The notes below the pieces were generated by a model. It saw only the letters and a program-made list of their open reading frames with translations, had not been told where the DNA came from and ran no database searches. Below are positions 40,617-51,390 of a stretch of 64,000 bases of DNA, piece after piece (the first letter of the stretch is position 1; every line of letters begins with the position of its first letter). The DNA is from Thiosocius sp963759055. GTDB lineage: Bacteria; Pseudomonadota; Gammaproteobacteria; Chromatiales; Chromatiaceae. The position numbers and the translations under genes are program-made. The DNA lies in assembly GCA_963759055.1 (NCBI GenBank), contig CAVWYD010000006.1, positions 260,306-324,305 on the forward strand, read 5' to 3'.

Positions 40617-41200
40617 CTGGATTCCCCGTACGTTGAAAATGAATGTCTTTGCCCGGGCTGCAAGTTGACTGCAGCCTGCCAATCTGACCATTAAGACCGG
40701 GGGAAGCGCATTTTTCTTCCGACCGTGTGTCTGAATCCGGCTTTGGTTCGGCCGATGCCGTCATGGATGTTGGCGAAACGGGAATTCGAGGGTTCGTCTT
40801 ATTGGACCACCGCTGGATGAGGGCAGCAAGGCCCGGGGTGTCCCTGGCTGAGCATCGGTTGGACCTGGCGGGCCAACTCTGGGTTGTCATCCCGAACACA
40901 GGATTCCTGCTGTCGCAACTAAAGAGGGCAACAAACGCAGGCAGGCCGGCGTCAAGTTGACGCCATTTCTTCCGATAGATCGAATTGAGCTTTGGGAAAT
41001 TCACCACGTGCGGCTCCGGGTGGTGCGAACATGTCGCCTCGCACCGTTTGGGGATTGGGGGAGAACGGCCTTCCTTTGGGCCACCTTCAACAAAGGGGGC
41101 CTCCGGGGGGTCCGCTTTCTGTCGGTCGGTCGCGACCACTTGACCTGTCCGGTACGGGGACGCACATTTGGGCGTGTGAATTCTTTCGCCCATCCGTTGG
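40617..41200 (+). other. 584-base intergenic region
   Basis: Open frames here lack family patterns and conflict with one another in frame. I see no gene, RNA or strong terminator. The upstream region of ydbH lies at its right end and has no clear ribosome-binding site. Confidence 0.4.
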
Positions 41201-43255
41201 ATGCCTGAGGCCGTGTTGCGCGCGTTTTCCGCAAGCCTCCTGTGCCTGCTGTCGGGAATCTGCGTGGCGGCGCTCGAATTCGGGTTCGCGGTAGACGACA
41301 TCGAGGCAGAGGGCTGGGGGGCGCAAGGTATCTCGATCGCCCTGAGCAGCGACTCCGCCGGTGTCTTCGCCTCAGTCATCCAGGTCGCCCGGCTGGACCT
41401 GCCGGATGGGCGCGGGAGCATTCAGGGACTCAAGCTGGATTGCGCGCAGATCGTTCAGAGCGACGCTGCATGGCAATGCGCCAAGGGCACATTGAGCGCC
41501 CAGGATTCCCCCATCGAGACTCAGGACACGACCTGGCAGGGCAGCCTTAAATCCGGTGGCGACTGGCAGATTGCTATCGAACGCCTGTCACTGGGGCGCG
41601 GTTCCGTCGCACTGGAGCTGTCGGCGCAGTCGGGGAACTGGGCAGCAGAGGTGCGTGCCCACCAGGTGCCTGTCGGGCGGCTTGCCGAGCTGAGCCGGGC
41701 CATTGAGCTACCGCCCTGGGGTATCAAGGGACAGCTTAGCGGTCGTCTTCTCGCCGAAGGCAGTTCAGCGGGTCTGTCGAGCCTTGCTGCGGACCTGGTT
41801 ACGGATCAGATCGCTTACGCCTCGGCAGACGGGCTCAATGCCGCCGAAAATCTGGTGCTCAAGACAGAGTTGAAAGCACGCTTACTGGAGACCGGCTGGT
41901 CATTTCAGGCCGGCCTCGCCTGGCCGCGCGGGGCCCTGTACGCCGACCCCGTCTTTCTTGATGCAGGCGAGGCCCCGCTCACCGCAACGGCCAGCGGCAT
42001 CTGGCAGGCCGATCCGGGGCTGCTGCGATTCGACAGTTGGTCGATCGGGCTGGCCGATACCGTCGGGCTGTCCGGTACCGGGCGTCTGCAGGGGCCCGAT
42101 ATGGCGGTGACGGATCTGACCATCGTGGCACGTAGCGACCGTGCCGGGCGGCTCTACAAGGCCTTGTTGCAACCCTATCTGACGGGTACGGCGGCGGATG
42201 ACATGGAGGTCGCCGGTCAGATCGGCCTGGTCCTGCATCTGGACCCCGAAGGGATAGAGCAGGCGGGCCTCGATATGAGCGGGCTGGTCCTCGAGGACAG
42301 GCAGGGCCGCTTTTCGGTCGGGCGCACGGATGGCAGCGTGGCCTGGGACCGCAGCAAGACGGTGCCCGAATCGCGCCTGACGGTACAGGGTGCCAGCATC
42401 TACCGGATACCGGCGGGTGACTTCAGTATCCGGGCACACTTCGCCGGTGACCGGGTCTACCTGGTCGAGCCGGTCGTGGTCCCGGTTTCGGGCGGTCAGG
42501 TGGCGCTCGACAGCTTCGAGCTGCGAGGGGCCCTGGTCGCGGGAGAAAAGCCGCGCTGGGAGGCGAATGCCTCGGTACTTGGTGTCTCGCTCGAACAACT
42601 GACCAGCTCGCTGGACTGGCCGCCGTTTGGCGGCACCCTGGAAGGCCGGTTGCGCGACATGCGCTACGCGGACCAGGTCTTCAGCATCGGCGGGGGGCTC
42701 CAGGCCAAGGCCTTTGAAGGCGATATCCTGGTCACGAATCTGAATATCCAGGACCCGCTGGGCACGGTTCCAATACTGCACGCCGATGCCGAGTTTCGGG
42801 GCCTGAGCCTGCTGGCGCTGACCCGGACCTTCTCTTTCGGCCGTATCGAGGGCCGGCTCGACGGCAGGATCGACGATATCCAGCTGGTTGGCTGGCAGCC
42901 GGACAGGTTCAATATGCACCTGTATTCGCCACCGGACGACGATTCAAGGCATCGTATCAGCCAGCGCGCGGTCGAGAACCTGACCGAAATCGGCAATGGC
43001 CTGTCGGCAGGTCTGTCGATGACCTTTCTGCGCGTGTTCGACGAGTTTCGCTATGACAGTATCGATCTCAAGGTCATGCTGCAGGGAAATGTGGCGGAAC
43101 TCGACGGCCTTGCGCGCTCCGATGGCGGCTACTACCTTGTGAAGGGCGCGGGCCTGCCGAGAATCGACGTGATCGGACGCAACCGCAGCGTGGCCTGGAA
43201 GGACCTGGTTGAACGCCTGCAGCGTATTCAGGTCGAAGGGGCACGGATTCAATGA
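41201..43255 (+). CDS. ydbH: YdbH-family (intermembrane phospholipid transport) protein
   Basis: A 684-residue AsmA-like bridge protein that spans the periplasm to move phospholipids to the outer membrane; YdbH in E. coli works with YnbE and is shaped by YdbL. The N-terminus has a signal-like hydrophobic stretch (LLCLLSGICVAALEF). Long repeating beta-groove strands follow (for example WGIKGQLSGRLLAEGSSAGL and IWQADPGLLRFDSWSIGLAD), and the C-terminus has the conserved FMTFLRVF-like segment GLSMTFLRVFDEFRY with ISQRAVENLTEIGNG. It is shorter than E. coli YdbH (879). It overlaps the start of the next gene (ATGA). Confidence 0.82.
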   Translation: MPEAVLRAFSASLLCLLSGICVAALEFGFAVDDIEAEGWGAQGISIALSSDSAGVFASVIQVARLDLPDGRGSIQGLKLDCAQIVQSDAAWQCAKGTLSAQDSPIETQDTTWQGSLKSGGDWQIAIERLSLGRGSVALELSAQSGNWAAEVRAHQVPVGRLAELSRAIELPPWGIKGQLSGRLLAEGSSAGLSSLAADLVTDQIAYASADGLNAAENLVLKTELKARLLETGWSFQAGLAWPRGALYADPVFLDAGEAPLTATASGIWQADPGLLRFDSWSIGLADTVGLSGTGRLQGPDMAVTDLTIVARSDRAGRLYKALLQPYLTGTAADDMEVAGQIGLVLHLDPEGIEQAGLDMSGLVLEDRQGRFSVGRTDGSVAWDRSKTVPESRLTVQGASIYRIPAGDFSIRAHFAGDRVYLVEPVVVPVSGGQVALDSFELRGALVAGEKPRWEANASVLGVSLEQLTSSLDWPPFGGTLEGRLRDMRYADQVFSIGGGLQAKAFEGDILVTNLNIQDPLGTVPILHADAEFRGLSLLALTRTFSFGRIEGRLDGRIDDIQLVGWQPDRFNMHLYSPPDDDSRHRISQRAVENLTEIGNGLSAGLSMTFLRVFDEFRYDSIDLKVMLQGNVAELDGLARSDGGYYLVKGAGLPRIDVIGRNRSVAWKDLVERLQRIQVEGARIQ

Positions 43256-43882
43256 AACGGGCAGGACAGGACATGATGAACAAGATTCTCGGATACCCCT
43301 TGATGGCACTGGCGCTCACCGCCTGCGTGACCATCAATATCTATTTCCCGGCCGCCGCGGCCGAGGAGGCGGCCCGCACCATCGTGCGTGATGTGCTCAA
43401 GGGTGATCAGCCGGAACAGCCGCGCACCGGCGACCCAGGGCGACAAGCAGTCACAACTGAGGCAGGCCAACCCGATGCTGGTGGCGGTCGGACTGATGCT
43501 CGAACGTCTGGTGCCGGCGGCGCATGCGGCGCAGGCCGACATCAATATCAACACCCCGGGGATCAGCGCCATTCGGGCCAGCATGCAGCAGCGCCAGTCC
43601 AGTCTCGCGCCTTTCTACCGCAGTGGTGCGATCGGCTTCGATGCCACGGGCTCGGTGGGTATCCGGGACCTGAATGCGGCGCCACTGGCCGATCGCAACC
43701 GGCTCAAGAAGCTGGTGGCTGACGAGAACGCGGATCGGGCCAAGCTGTATACGGAGATTGCGCGCGCAAACGGCCACCCGGAATGGGCGGCGGACGTGCG
43801 TGCCACCTTTGCCAAGGTCTGGGTGCAGGAGGCGCTGCCGGGTTACTGGTACGAGGCAGGCGGCGGCTGGAAAAAGCGTTGA
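43252..43882 (+). CDS. YnbE-like lipoprotein joined to a YdbL-like (DUF1318) domain, one frameshift
   Basis: The first part is a lipoprotein: LMALALTACVTINIYFPAAA, with lipobox L-T-A-C and the conserved I-N-I-Y-F-P-A-A-A-A-E-x-A. The second part is DUF1318: LVAVGLMLERLVPAAHAAQA, INTPGISAIRASMQQRQS, then VADENADRAKLYTEIARANG and VWVQEALPGYWY. No stop separates the two; the frame changes near 43440, between DVLKGDQPEQP and QANPMLVAV. So it is either a single YnbE-YdbL fusion with one indel or two genes with a lost stop. Its place right after ydbH supports the role in phospholipid transport. Confidence 0.72.
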
Positions 43883-43928
43883 CAGGCAAGCGGCGGATGC
43901 CGACCTTCGCAGGGTCGGCTTCCTGCGG

Positions 43929-44432
43929 TCAGTCCCTGGATTTGCAGATCAGCTTGGGCGGCAGCAGCCATCGCAACTGCCCAAGACCAACATCCAGCTG
44001 CTGCCAGGTATCGATCTCGAAGTCGATTTTGAGCATGGCGGCTGTCGGAACCCGGATCCTGCCCTTGCCGATCAAAGCCCCGGCCAACGCTGACCAGGTC
44101 GGTTCATGGCCGGTCAGCAACAGGCTCGCCGGGTTTTCTTCCAGCGCTCTGACCCAGGCCAGTATCCCGCTGGGCGAGCTATCGTAAAGCGCACTCTCGA
44201 AACGCATGCGGCATTGCCAGTCGCCGGCGCGGGCCGCGATCTGCAGCGTGTCGCGTGCGCGCAGGGCGGACGAACTCACGGCGAGTTCCGGTGTCTGACC
44301 GGCGCGGCTGAGCATGCGCCCCATGCAGCGTGCCGCCTCTTTGCCGCGGGTGGCCAGCGGCCGCTCGTGATCGGTGCCGTATGGCACATTCCAGTCGGAT
44401 TTGCCGTGCCGGAACAGGATGAGACTGAGCAT
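43929..44432 (-). CDS. sixA: phosphohistidine phosphatase SixA
   Basis: A 167-residue histidine-phosphatase (phosphoglycerate-mutase fold) protein. The catalytic R-H-G is at residues 8-10 (LILFRHGKSDWN), SSSALRARDTLQIAARA follows, and the second catalytic His is in LLLTGHEPTWSALAGALIG. The length matches SixA, which removes phosphate from histidine of phosphorelay or PTS proteins. It might act on PTS-Ntr components; with ptsP damaged this is speculative. Confidence 0.85.
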   Translation of the reverse strand: MLSLILFRHGKSDWNVPYGTDHERPLATRGKEAARCMGRMLSRAGQTPELAVSSSALRARDTLQIAARAGDWQCRMRFESALYDSSPSGILAWVRALEENPASLLLTGHEPTWSALAGALIGKGRIRVPTAAMLKIDFEIDTWQQLDVGLGQLRWLLPPKLICKSRD

Positions 44433-44503
44433 GTTCTTAGCTTCCGCTTGGTGGCCGTCCGATTGACCAAGCTAACACGATGGTCTTGAGAGTCCTACCG
44501 GAT

Positions 44504-45346
44504 TTACCTGGCCCGTGAAGGCTTGCGCAGAAGGTCCACGCGCAACGGGCTGAGAAACTCTGCAATACCATCGTCGTCGACGTGTGGCATGAAGCGTTCC
44601 TTCACCTGCGCATACAGTGCGTCGTCGATGTCGAACATCGAGTGGGTTGCACCGATGATGCGACGCTCAAATTCCTCGAAGCCCTCGAAGCGGCTGATGC
44701 TGAAGAAATGTATCTCCCTTTCCAGCGTGAGCTTCCCGCTGTCTACCGCACGCCCGATGGCATCGAAAGCGGCCTTACGCACGACCTTTTCATCGTTGAA
44801 AAGGCGCAGGATTTCGTTGAAATCGCCCGCGTAGACCGGTTCGGAGATGTAGGCAAGGCCCCCGGGGCGCAGCACCCGCGTGATCTCGGTGAGGGCGGCA
44901 TCCATATCGGTCACCGGCACGTGATGCAGCGACTTCAGCATGATCACCGCGTCGACCGAATCGTCGGGCAGGTCGATGGCCTGAGCACCGCCGTACTGGA
45001 AGGTGACGTCGGGCAGGTCCGGTATCAGGAGATTCTTCTCGTGCTGGATCCGGTCGACCTCCATGGCCACGATCTCGCGCACCGCAAAGGTTTCCGCCAG
45101 GCGGCGGGTGGTGAAGGCGGCACCGCAACCGAGTTCGAGCAGGCGCGCGCCCTCGATCGGCAGCAGTTCACCGATCTGTTCGAAATCCGACGAGCGTGGC
45201 AAGTCGCCGTCACGGGCTATCTGCATCATCCGGGAATACTCCAGGCCAAAACGCAATAGTTTATTCAGGCCGGCGACGCCGTGGCAATGGGGTTTTGCAA
45301 TCTCCATCTTCCAGGTCCGGCTGCAGTACACTGGACGCCGATTCAT
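44504..45346 (-). CDS. SAM-dependent methyltransferase
   Basis: A class I methyltransferase of about 280 residues. Motif I is LLELGCGAAFTTRRLAE, motif II VAMEVDRIQHEK, motif III DLPDDSVDAVIMLKSLHHVP, and the following strand is LRPGGLAYISEPVYAG, all as in Methyltransf_11. The start could also be the ATG at 45307. A still longer upstream frame runs into recQ and is rejected. It is divergent from recQ with only about 20 bases between the starts if the longer start is used. The substrate is unknown. Confidence 0.8.
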   Translation of the reverse strand: MNRRPVYCSRTWKMEIAKPHCHGVAGLNKLLRFGLEYSRMMQIARDGDLPRSSDFEQIGELLPIEGARLLELGCGAAFTTRRLAETFAVREIVAMEVDRIQHEKNLLIPDLPDVTFQYGGAQAIDLPDDSVDAVIMLKSLHHVPVTDMDAALTEITRVLRPGGLAYISEPVYAGDFNEILRLFNDEKVVRKAAFDAIGRAVDSGKLTLEREIHFFSISRFEGFEEFERRIIGATHSMFDIDDALYAQVKERFMPHVDDDGIAEFLSPLRVDLLRKPSRAR

Positions 45347-45365
45347 GCCGCCCTGAAGTCCACGG

Positions 45366-47490
45366 ATGCCAGCCGAAAGCCCCTCAATAGCAAGCCCGCA
45401 ATCGATCCTCAGGGAGGTCTTCGGTTTCGACAGTTTTCGCCCCTCCCAGGAGGCGGTGATCGCAGACATCCTGGGTGGCCGGGACGCCTTCGTGCTGATG
45501 CCGACCGGCGGGGGCAAGTCACTCTGTTACCAGATCCCGGCGTTGCTCGGGCGGGGTGTGGGTATCGTGGTCTCGCCCCTGATCGCGCTGATGAAAGACC
45601 AGGTCGATGCGCTGCAGGCCAACGGCGTGGCGGCGGCGGCCTACAACTCGGCGCTCGGACAGCGAGCAGGCGCGCGAGGTGCTGGCACGGATGCACGGCG
45701 GTGAACTCGATCTGCTGTATATCAGCCCGGAACGGCTGATCAACGGTGGTTTTCTCGAGCGCCTGGCCGATGTCGATATCGGCCTGTTCGCGATCGACGA
45801 GGCGCACTGCGTATCTCAGTGGGGGCATGATTTCCGGCCCGAATATGCGGCGCTCGGGCAGTTGCGCGAACGCTTCCCGGAGGTCCCGCTGCTGGCCCTG
45901 ACCGCGACCGCCGACAAGCAGACCAGGACCGATATCCTGCGAGTGCTGCAGATCGAACACGCGCAGGTGCATGTCACCGGATTCGACCGCCCGAATATTC
46001 GCTACACGGTACTGGAAAAACACAAGCCGGCCGACCAGCTGCTGCGCTTTCTCGAAGGGCGCCGCGAGCAGTCCGGTATCGTGTATGCGCTCAGTCGCAA
46101 ACGCGTCGAGGAGATCGCCGGGCGCCTGGCCGCCGAGGGTGTCTCGGCCGCTGCCTATCATGCCGGCCTGCCGGCGGAGACAAGACGCCGGGTGCAGGAG
46201 GGCTTCCTGCGTGACGACATCAGGATCGTGGTTGCCACGGTGGCCTTCGGCATGGGTATCGACAAGCCCAATGTGCGTTTCGTGGTGCACTACGATCTGC
46301 CCAAGCATATCGAGGGCTATTACCAGGAAACCGGGCGCGCCGGGCGCGACGGGCTGCCCTCGGATGCGCTGCTGTTGTTTGGTGCGCAGGATACGGTGAC
46401 TGCGCGCAGGCTGATCGAAAACAGCGGCAACCAGGATCAGCAGCGTATCGAGACCCACAAGCTCAACGCGATGGTGGGCCTGGCCGAGAGCGTCACCTGC
46501 CGCCGCCGCGTGTTGCTCAACTATTTCGGCGAACACCTCGGCGAGGACTGCGGCAACTGCGATGTGTGTGAAGACCCGCCGCAGCGTTTCGATGCCACCG
46601 TGGACGCGCAGAAGGCATTGTCCTGTGTCTATCGCGTCGGCCAGCGGTTCGGCATAAAGCATGTGGTCGATGTGTTGCGCGGGGCCGATACCGAGCGCAT
46701 CCGCCTGTTCAGACACAACGATCTGTCGACCTACGGTATCGGTAGCGACAGGAGCGAGCCTGAGTGGCAGTCGATCATCCGCCAGCTGATCCATCAGGGT
46801 TTTCTGGAGCAGGACATCGCGAACTATTCCGCGCTGCGGCTGACCGATGCGTCGCGCCCGCTGCTGCGTGGCGAGCTGGTCCTGCAACTCGCGCGTCCGC
46901 GTCTCAAGGGCAAGCCGAAGAAGAAGCGTGCCGGTGAGCACCTGCAGTCGCCAGCCGACGAGGCCCTGTTCGAGCAGCTGCGCCGGTTGCGCAAGCAGCT
47001 GGCGGACGAGCAGGGGGTGCCTCCCTATGTGGTGTTCGGTGACGCCACGCTGGTGCAGATGGCGCGTGAAAAGCCGATGGACGAGCACGATCTGCTCGCC
47101 GTCAGTGGGGTGGGGACCCACAAACTGGAAAAGTATGGCGCTGACTTTCTCGATGCCATCACGGAATACTGCGTGGCCACCAATGATAGTGCGGTCAGTA
47201 TCAGCCCGGCGCAGCGGGAGATCCTGAATGCGGCACGCCAGGGGCTGGATCTGGATGCGATCAGCAGTCAATGCGGTACCACCCTGGTCGAGACCAGCGA
47301 ACAGCTGGTGCAGCTGATCCGGACAGGTGAGGCGATACTTCCGGAGCGCCTGATCGCGCCCAGGAAGTACGCCATGATTGTGGCCGCCTTACAGGAGGTG
47401 GGCGATGCCGCCGACCTGCAAAGCGTGCGCGGCGAGCTTCCATCATTCGTGGCCGATCACGAAATCCGTCTCGTGTGCGAAGCGTGGTAG
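45366..47490 (+). CDS. recQ: ATP-dependent DNA helicase RecQ, one frameshift
   Basis: RecQ helicase of about 707 residues. Motif 0 is FGFDSFRPSQEAVI, Walker A MPTGGGKSLCYQ, the DEAH box FAIDEAHCVSQWGHDFRPEY, motif V VATVAFGMGIDKPNVRFVVH and motif VI YYQETGRAGRDGLPSDAL. The zinc-binding cysteines are in CRRRVLLNYFGEHL and CGNCDVCEDPP. A winged-helix and an HRDC domain (EQLRRLRKQLADEQGVPPYV) complete the C-terminus. The frame slips near 45655, between AAAAYNSALG and EQAREVLARMHGGEL. It probably acts in recombination repair. The stop precedes the kinase-like gene by 5 bases. Confidence 0.93.
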
Positions 47491-47495
47491 GGGTA

Positions 47496-49148
47496 ATGTA
47501 CGGGCACCTCGAAAGGTGGACATATGACCATAGAGAACCGGCACAGCACGAGGCCCTGGTGCAGTCGCTGATGGACCCGGCGCGTTGGGTTGGGGGTGGG
47601 GGCAACCGGCGCCGTATCGATACCCATATCTCCACGGTCGTCCTCGCAGGCGATCTTGCATACAAGCTCAAGAAACCCCTGGACCTGGGGTTTCTTGATT
47701 TCCTCAGTATCGAGTCACGTCGCCGCGCCTGCCTCGAAGAGCTGCGTCTAAACAGTCGCCTGGCGCCCGAGATCTACCAGGCCGTGTGCGCGGTCACTGG
47801 CAGTATCGCCAGACCGGCTATCGACGGTGGCGGCGAAGTCATCGACTGGGCGGTGCGCATGGTGCGTTTCGACCCGGATGCGATTCTGTCCAATCTCGCC
47901 AATCGCCTCGACCACCCCCTGATCGATTCACTGGCTGCACGGGTTGCCCGTTTTCATGCCGAGGCGGCGTACTGTGATCCGGGCGCCCCCTATGGCAGCC
48001 CGGAAGCGGTACAAGCGCCCATGCGACAGAATCTGGAGCAGATCCGGGCATACTGCCCACAGCTGGCGGACCCGCTGGATACCCTCGATGCCTGGACTGC
48101 CGGGCAGTACCACCGCCTGAATCCCGTGCTTCGGAAACGCAAATCCGAAGGCCATATACGCGAATGCCACGGCGACCTGCATCTCGGCAATGTCGCCCTG
48201 ATCGATGAACAGCCGGTGGTCTTCGACGCCATCGAATTCAACCCCGGTCTGCGCTGGATCGACACCATCAACGATGTCGGCTTTATGACCATGGACCTGC
48301 AGGAGCGTGGGCGTGGCGACCTGGCCTTCCGCTTCCTCGATCGTTATCTGCAGGACAGCGGTGACTACCAGGGGATGGCGGTACTGTGTTTCTACGAGGT
48401 CTACCGGGCGCTCGTCAGGGCCAAGGTGGCCGCAATTCGCAGTGCACAAGAGGATCTCGCGGATGAGATGCGCGCCGCGCTGTATTCGGAACTGAACGGC
48501 TACGTCAGCTTCGCGCAGCAGTTGGCCGAACCTCGGCGCGGTGCGGTCATCATCACCCGGGGTGTCTCGGGCAGCGGCAAGAGCCATGTCTCACAGACCC
48601 TCCCGGACTTTCTGCCCGCCGTGCGCCTGCGCTCGGATGTCGAACGCAAGCGCATACTCGGCCTGGATTCACGTTCGGAGGCCGGGCCGGACGCCTATTC
48701 CGGTGACCTCACCGATAAGACATACGCACGTCTCGAAACGCTGGCCAGGACAGTGGCCGGGGCTGGCTATGTCGCAATAGCCGACGCGACGTTCCTGAGA
48801 CGCGATCAGCGCAAACGGTTCCAGGATCTCGCGGCATCACTGAATGTGCCCTTCGCCATCATCGACTGCGATGCGCCGGAAGAAGTCCTGCGCGAGCGGA
48901 TCATCGGCAGGGCGCAGGAGGAAGACAACGTCTCGGATGCCGATCTCGCCGTGCTGCGGGTGCAACTGAACCTGCATGAACCGCTGTCGCAAGAGGAACT
49001 GGCCTTCAGCCTGCCGGTACGACCGGACAGACCCTTAGACCACGAACGGCTTGTCAGCATGGTGAAGACAAGGGAGCTGATGTTTCGGTCTGCCTTCACC
49101 CTCGCTCTGTGGGCTAAACCCGGGCGCGGGCGGGGAAAGTATGAATAA
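47496..49148 (+). CDS. bifunctional aminoglycoside-phosphotransferase-like/AAA-type kinase protein
   Basis: A 550-residue two-domain protein. The N-terminal half has an APH-type kinase fold: VVLAGDLAYKLKKPLDLGFL (nucleotide-binding Lys), ECHGDLHLGNVALIDEQPVV (catalytic loop H-G-D-x-H-x-G-N) and the DFG-like FDAIEFNPGLRWID. The C-terminal half is a P-loop kinase with Walker A TRGVSGSGKSHVS and ADATFLRRDQRKRF. Such fused proteins are widespread in proteobacteria; their substrates are not established. The ATG after GGGGTA is preferred to an upstream GTG inside recQ. It follows recQ closely and its end overlaps the convergent metallo-beta-lactamase gene. Confidence 0.82.
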   Translation: MYGHLERWTYDHREPAQHEALVQSLMDPARWVGGGGNRRRIDTHISTVVLAGDLAYKLKKPLDLGFLDFLSIESRRRACLEELRLNSRLAPEIYQAVCAVTGSIARPAIDGGGEVIDWAVRMVRFDPDAILSNLANRLDHPLIDSLAARVARFHAEAAYCDPGAPYGSPEAVQAPMRQNLEQIRAYCPQLADPLDTLDAWTAGQYHRLNPVLRKRKSEGHIRECHGDLHLGNVALIDEQPVVFDAIEFNPGLRWIDTINDVGFMTMDLQERGRGDLAFRFLDRYLQDSGDYQGMAVLCFYEVYRALVRAKVAAIRSAQEDLADEMRAALYSELNGYVSFAQQLAEPRRGAVIITRGVSGSGKSHVSQTLPDFLPAVRLRSDVERKRILGLDSRSEAGPDAYSGDLTDKTYARLETLARTVAGAGYVAIADATFLRRDQRKRFQDLAASLNVPFAIIDCDAPEEVLRERIIGRAQEEDNVSDADLAVLRVQLNLHEPLSQEELAFSLPVRPDRPLDHERLVSMVKTRELMFRSAFTLALWAKPGRGRGKYE

Positions 49149-51070
49149 TCCAGTCCTCGCCAGCCTCGTCGAGTGTTGCGCACATCACTGTCGTGCCGTC
49201 GGTGCGAACGTTCACGAGACCGTAATGGTTTTTCATCATGACCCGCGAGGTGAATATCTGTTTCGCCTGGTAACCCAGCTTTACGGCACCTTCGGCAACG
49301 GTTGTGTGATACGTCGCTGTCATGGTGCGTTCATCCAGCGCCTCCGCCTGGTTGCGAAAGGTGTCCCGGGTTTGTGCCCGCAGGTCTCTTCGAAGTTTGC
49401 TGCGATCGCTCGACGGGGCGTCATGTACAAGCTTGCTTTCGGCGTCGGAAAGCAGGGCGTCGTCGTTCATCGCATCGACATGGCGCCCGGCGACTACAAG
49501 GTCCGGAGAGGCCGCCTGAACCATCCGGTACACCCGCAAGATCGATTCGGTCGAGCGCCCCGAGTGATACGGAGCGTTCGATTTCGGTCATGTAGATCAA
49601 TGGGGTGACCAATTTGTCTGCCTCGCGGTCGATCTCGACCCGGCCGGTAACGGCACTGGCACCCACGATCTCCGGACGGGGATGGCCATGCCCCTCGGCG
49701 TCGCCCGATGAGATCACTGTCGCCGCCGGGCGTAGCTTTTCCAGGAAGCGGTAGGAAATCTTGTCACTGCCGTGGTGGCAGGCCTTGGCAACGTCACATG
49801 TCCAGGCACCCATGCGATCGCCATAACATGCCATCAGATAGTCCATGCTTTGCTTGTTCAGATCGCCGGTAAGCAGGATGCTGGCGGTGCCGATGTCCAG
49901 TCGCAGGCAGATCGAGTGACCATTCGTATTGTGGCTCTTGGCACCAAGGTCGGGCAGCGCCGGTCGACCGTTGATCTCGACCGTTACCGGTGCCAGTACG
50001 CGGATGTCGTATCCCTGCGTGTCGTCCCATAAGCGTGGCAAGACACCACCGGACTGCAACGTTTCTCGCGCTACGCCGAGGCGCTCCACGGCCGTATCGG
50101 TCTGGTTATTCAGCACTGCTTTGACAAAGCCTTTCCAATAAGATGAAAGCTCGTCGTCTGCGCCGTTGACGACGGTGCCCTCGGCATCGGCGCGATCCTC
50201 GAGCAGGCGGATGAAGTAGTTGCCGTCCGCGGTATCGAGGCAGGGCCCCAAGCCGTCTCTGTGCTGTGGGTGTGCCGCCGGCCGGTTCTCCCACCGCGAC
50301 AATCCCGGGTGATGGAAGGTGTCGATACTGACCGACAGGCAATCCAGTTCACGCTCGGCGAGCGGCGTCGTTTTCAGCAGATCATGCAAGCCGCCATAGT
50401 GATCGGTGTCGCTGTGTGAGGCCATCATGCTGTGCAGATGGATTTGGAAATCACCGTAGTCGTAGAAAAACTTCCAGTCGATAAAATCCGCCGCGTTTTT
50501 GCCTGTCTGTTGTCGTTTGCGCTCCAGGCCTCCGTCGACGGCGATGTGGCGCCGGTCTGGTGTGCGGATGAGCACGCCATCGCCCTGGCCCACGTCGATG
50601 AAGTAGACCTCGAGCAGGGCCGTACTCGACAGATCCGCGGCAGGCACAAGCCCAAAACGCCCCCGGGCGCGCACCTGACATTCTTTGCCGCTGCGAGTCA
50701 AAATCTGAACGCAATCTCCCCAGAGCAGCGTAACCCGCCGGGTCTTGCCCTTCACGGTGTAGTGGAGGGTGGTCTTGAATCGTGCTGAGACATAGGCGAT
50801 TTCGACCAGGTGCGCCGAGCGTACGAACCCGTGCCGGCCTTCGAATGTCACGCCGGTCCATTCTCCGTCGCCGATCCCGGTGACGAGCTCGACTTCCGCA
50901 CCCCAGGACAGGTCCGCGATGATGTCGCCACCTGCGTCGGCCGTCTGACGGATGGGCGTCGAGAAACTCGAGCGGAAAAGTGCGCGGCTATGCCGGTCCG
51001 AGCGCCTGGCGTCGCTATAGCCGTACTGATCCAGTTCGTCCACGTAAGCTCGAATCCACCCGACAGACAT
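49114..51070 (-). CDS. SH3-domain/ComEC-like metallo-beta-lactamase protein, one frameshift
   Basis: About 652 residues. The N-terminal 170 residues contain two bacterial SH3-like segments (DIIADLSWGAEVELVTGIGD and WTGVTFEGRHGFV; LLWGDCVQILTRSGKECQV). A ComEC/Rec2-type metallo-beta-lactamase domain follows: YFIDVGQGDGVLIRT, DRRHIAVDGG, the metal motif MASHSDTDHYGG, SICLRLDIGTASILLTGDLN and VAKACHHGSDKI. A shift near 49545 leads to a C-terminal part of about 140 residues (LSDAESKLVHDAPSSDRSKL) of unknown type. There are no ComEC membrane helices, so it is a soluble nuclease-like enzyme. Its position at the left of the defence island suggests a phage-defence role, which is inference. Confidence 0.75.
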
Positions 51071-51390
51071 GTTGTGGTCTCCCTGAAAAGTCGCTGAGTA
51101 GAGTTATAGCCTACGGGTCGGATTTTCGACGTTGGGTATGGATGTAATCGGGATGTCAATGCTCCGCCATCGAGCGGCCTTAAGAAGCGCCGCGCACGTT
51201 CAGGCCGGTGATTGTGCACGCGGATTGGTCGGCGGCCGCATGTGCATCCGGTAGGAAAGGATCTCACTCGCTAGTTCTAAACTTAAGAAAATGGTTATAA
51301 AAAAATACCTAAAAATATGATTAAAAACGAAATGATATGGGGGCGGCATCTTGTTTTATGCCATTTATACCAGAGGCGTAGAAACACCTC
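51071..51390 (+). other. 320-base region, partly A+T-rich, without a gene
   Basis: The stretch at about 51275-51345 is strongly A+T-rich compared with its surroundings. It may hold the promoter of the metallo-beta-lactamase gene or mark a junction. No coding pattern is visible. Confidence 0.35.
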
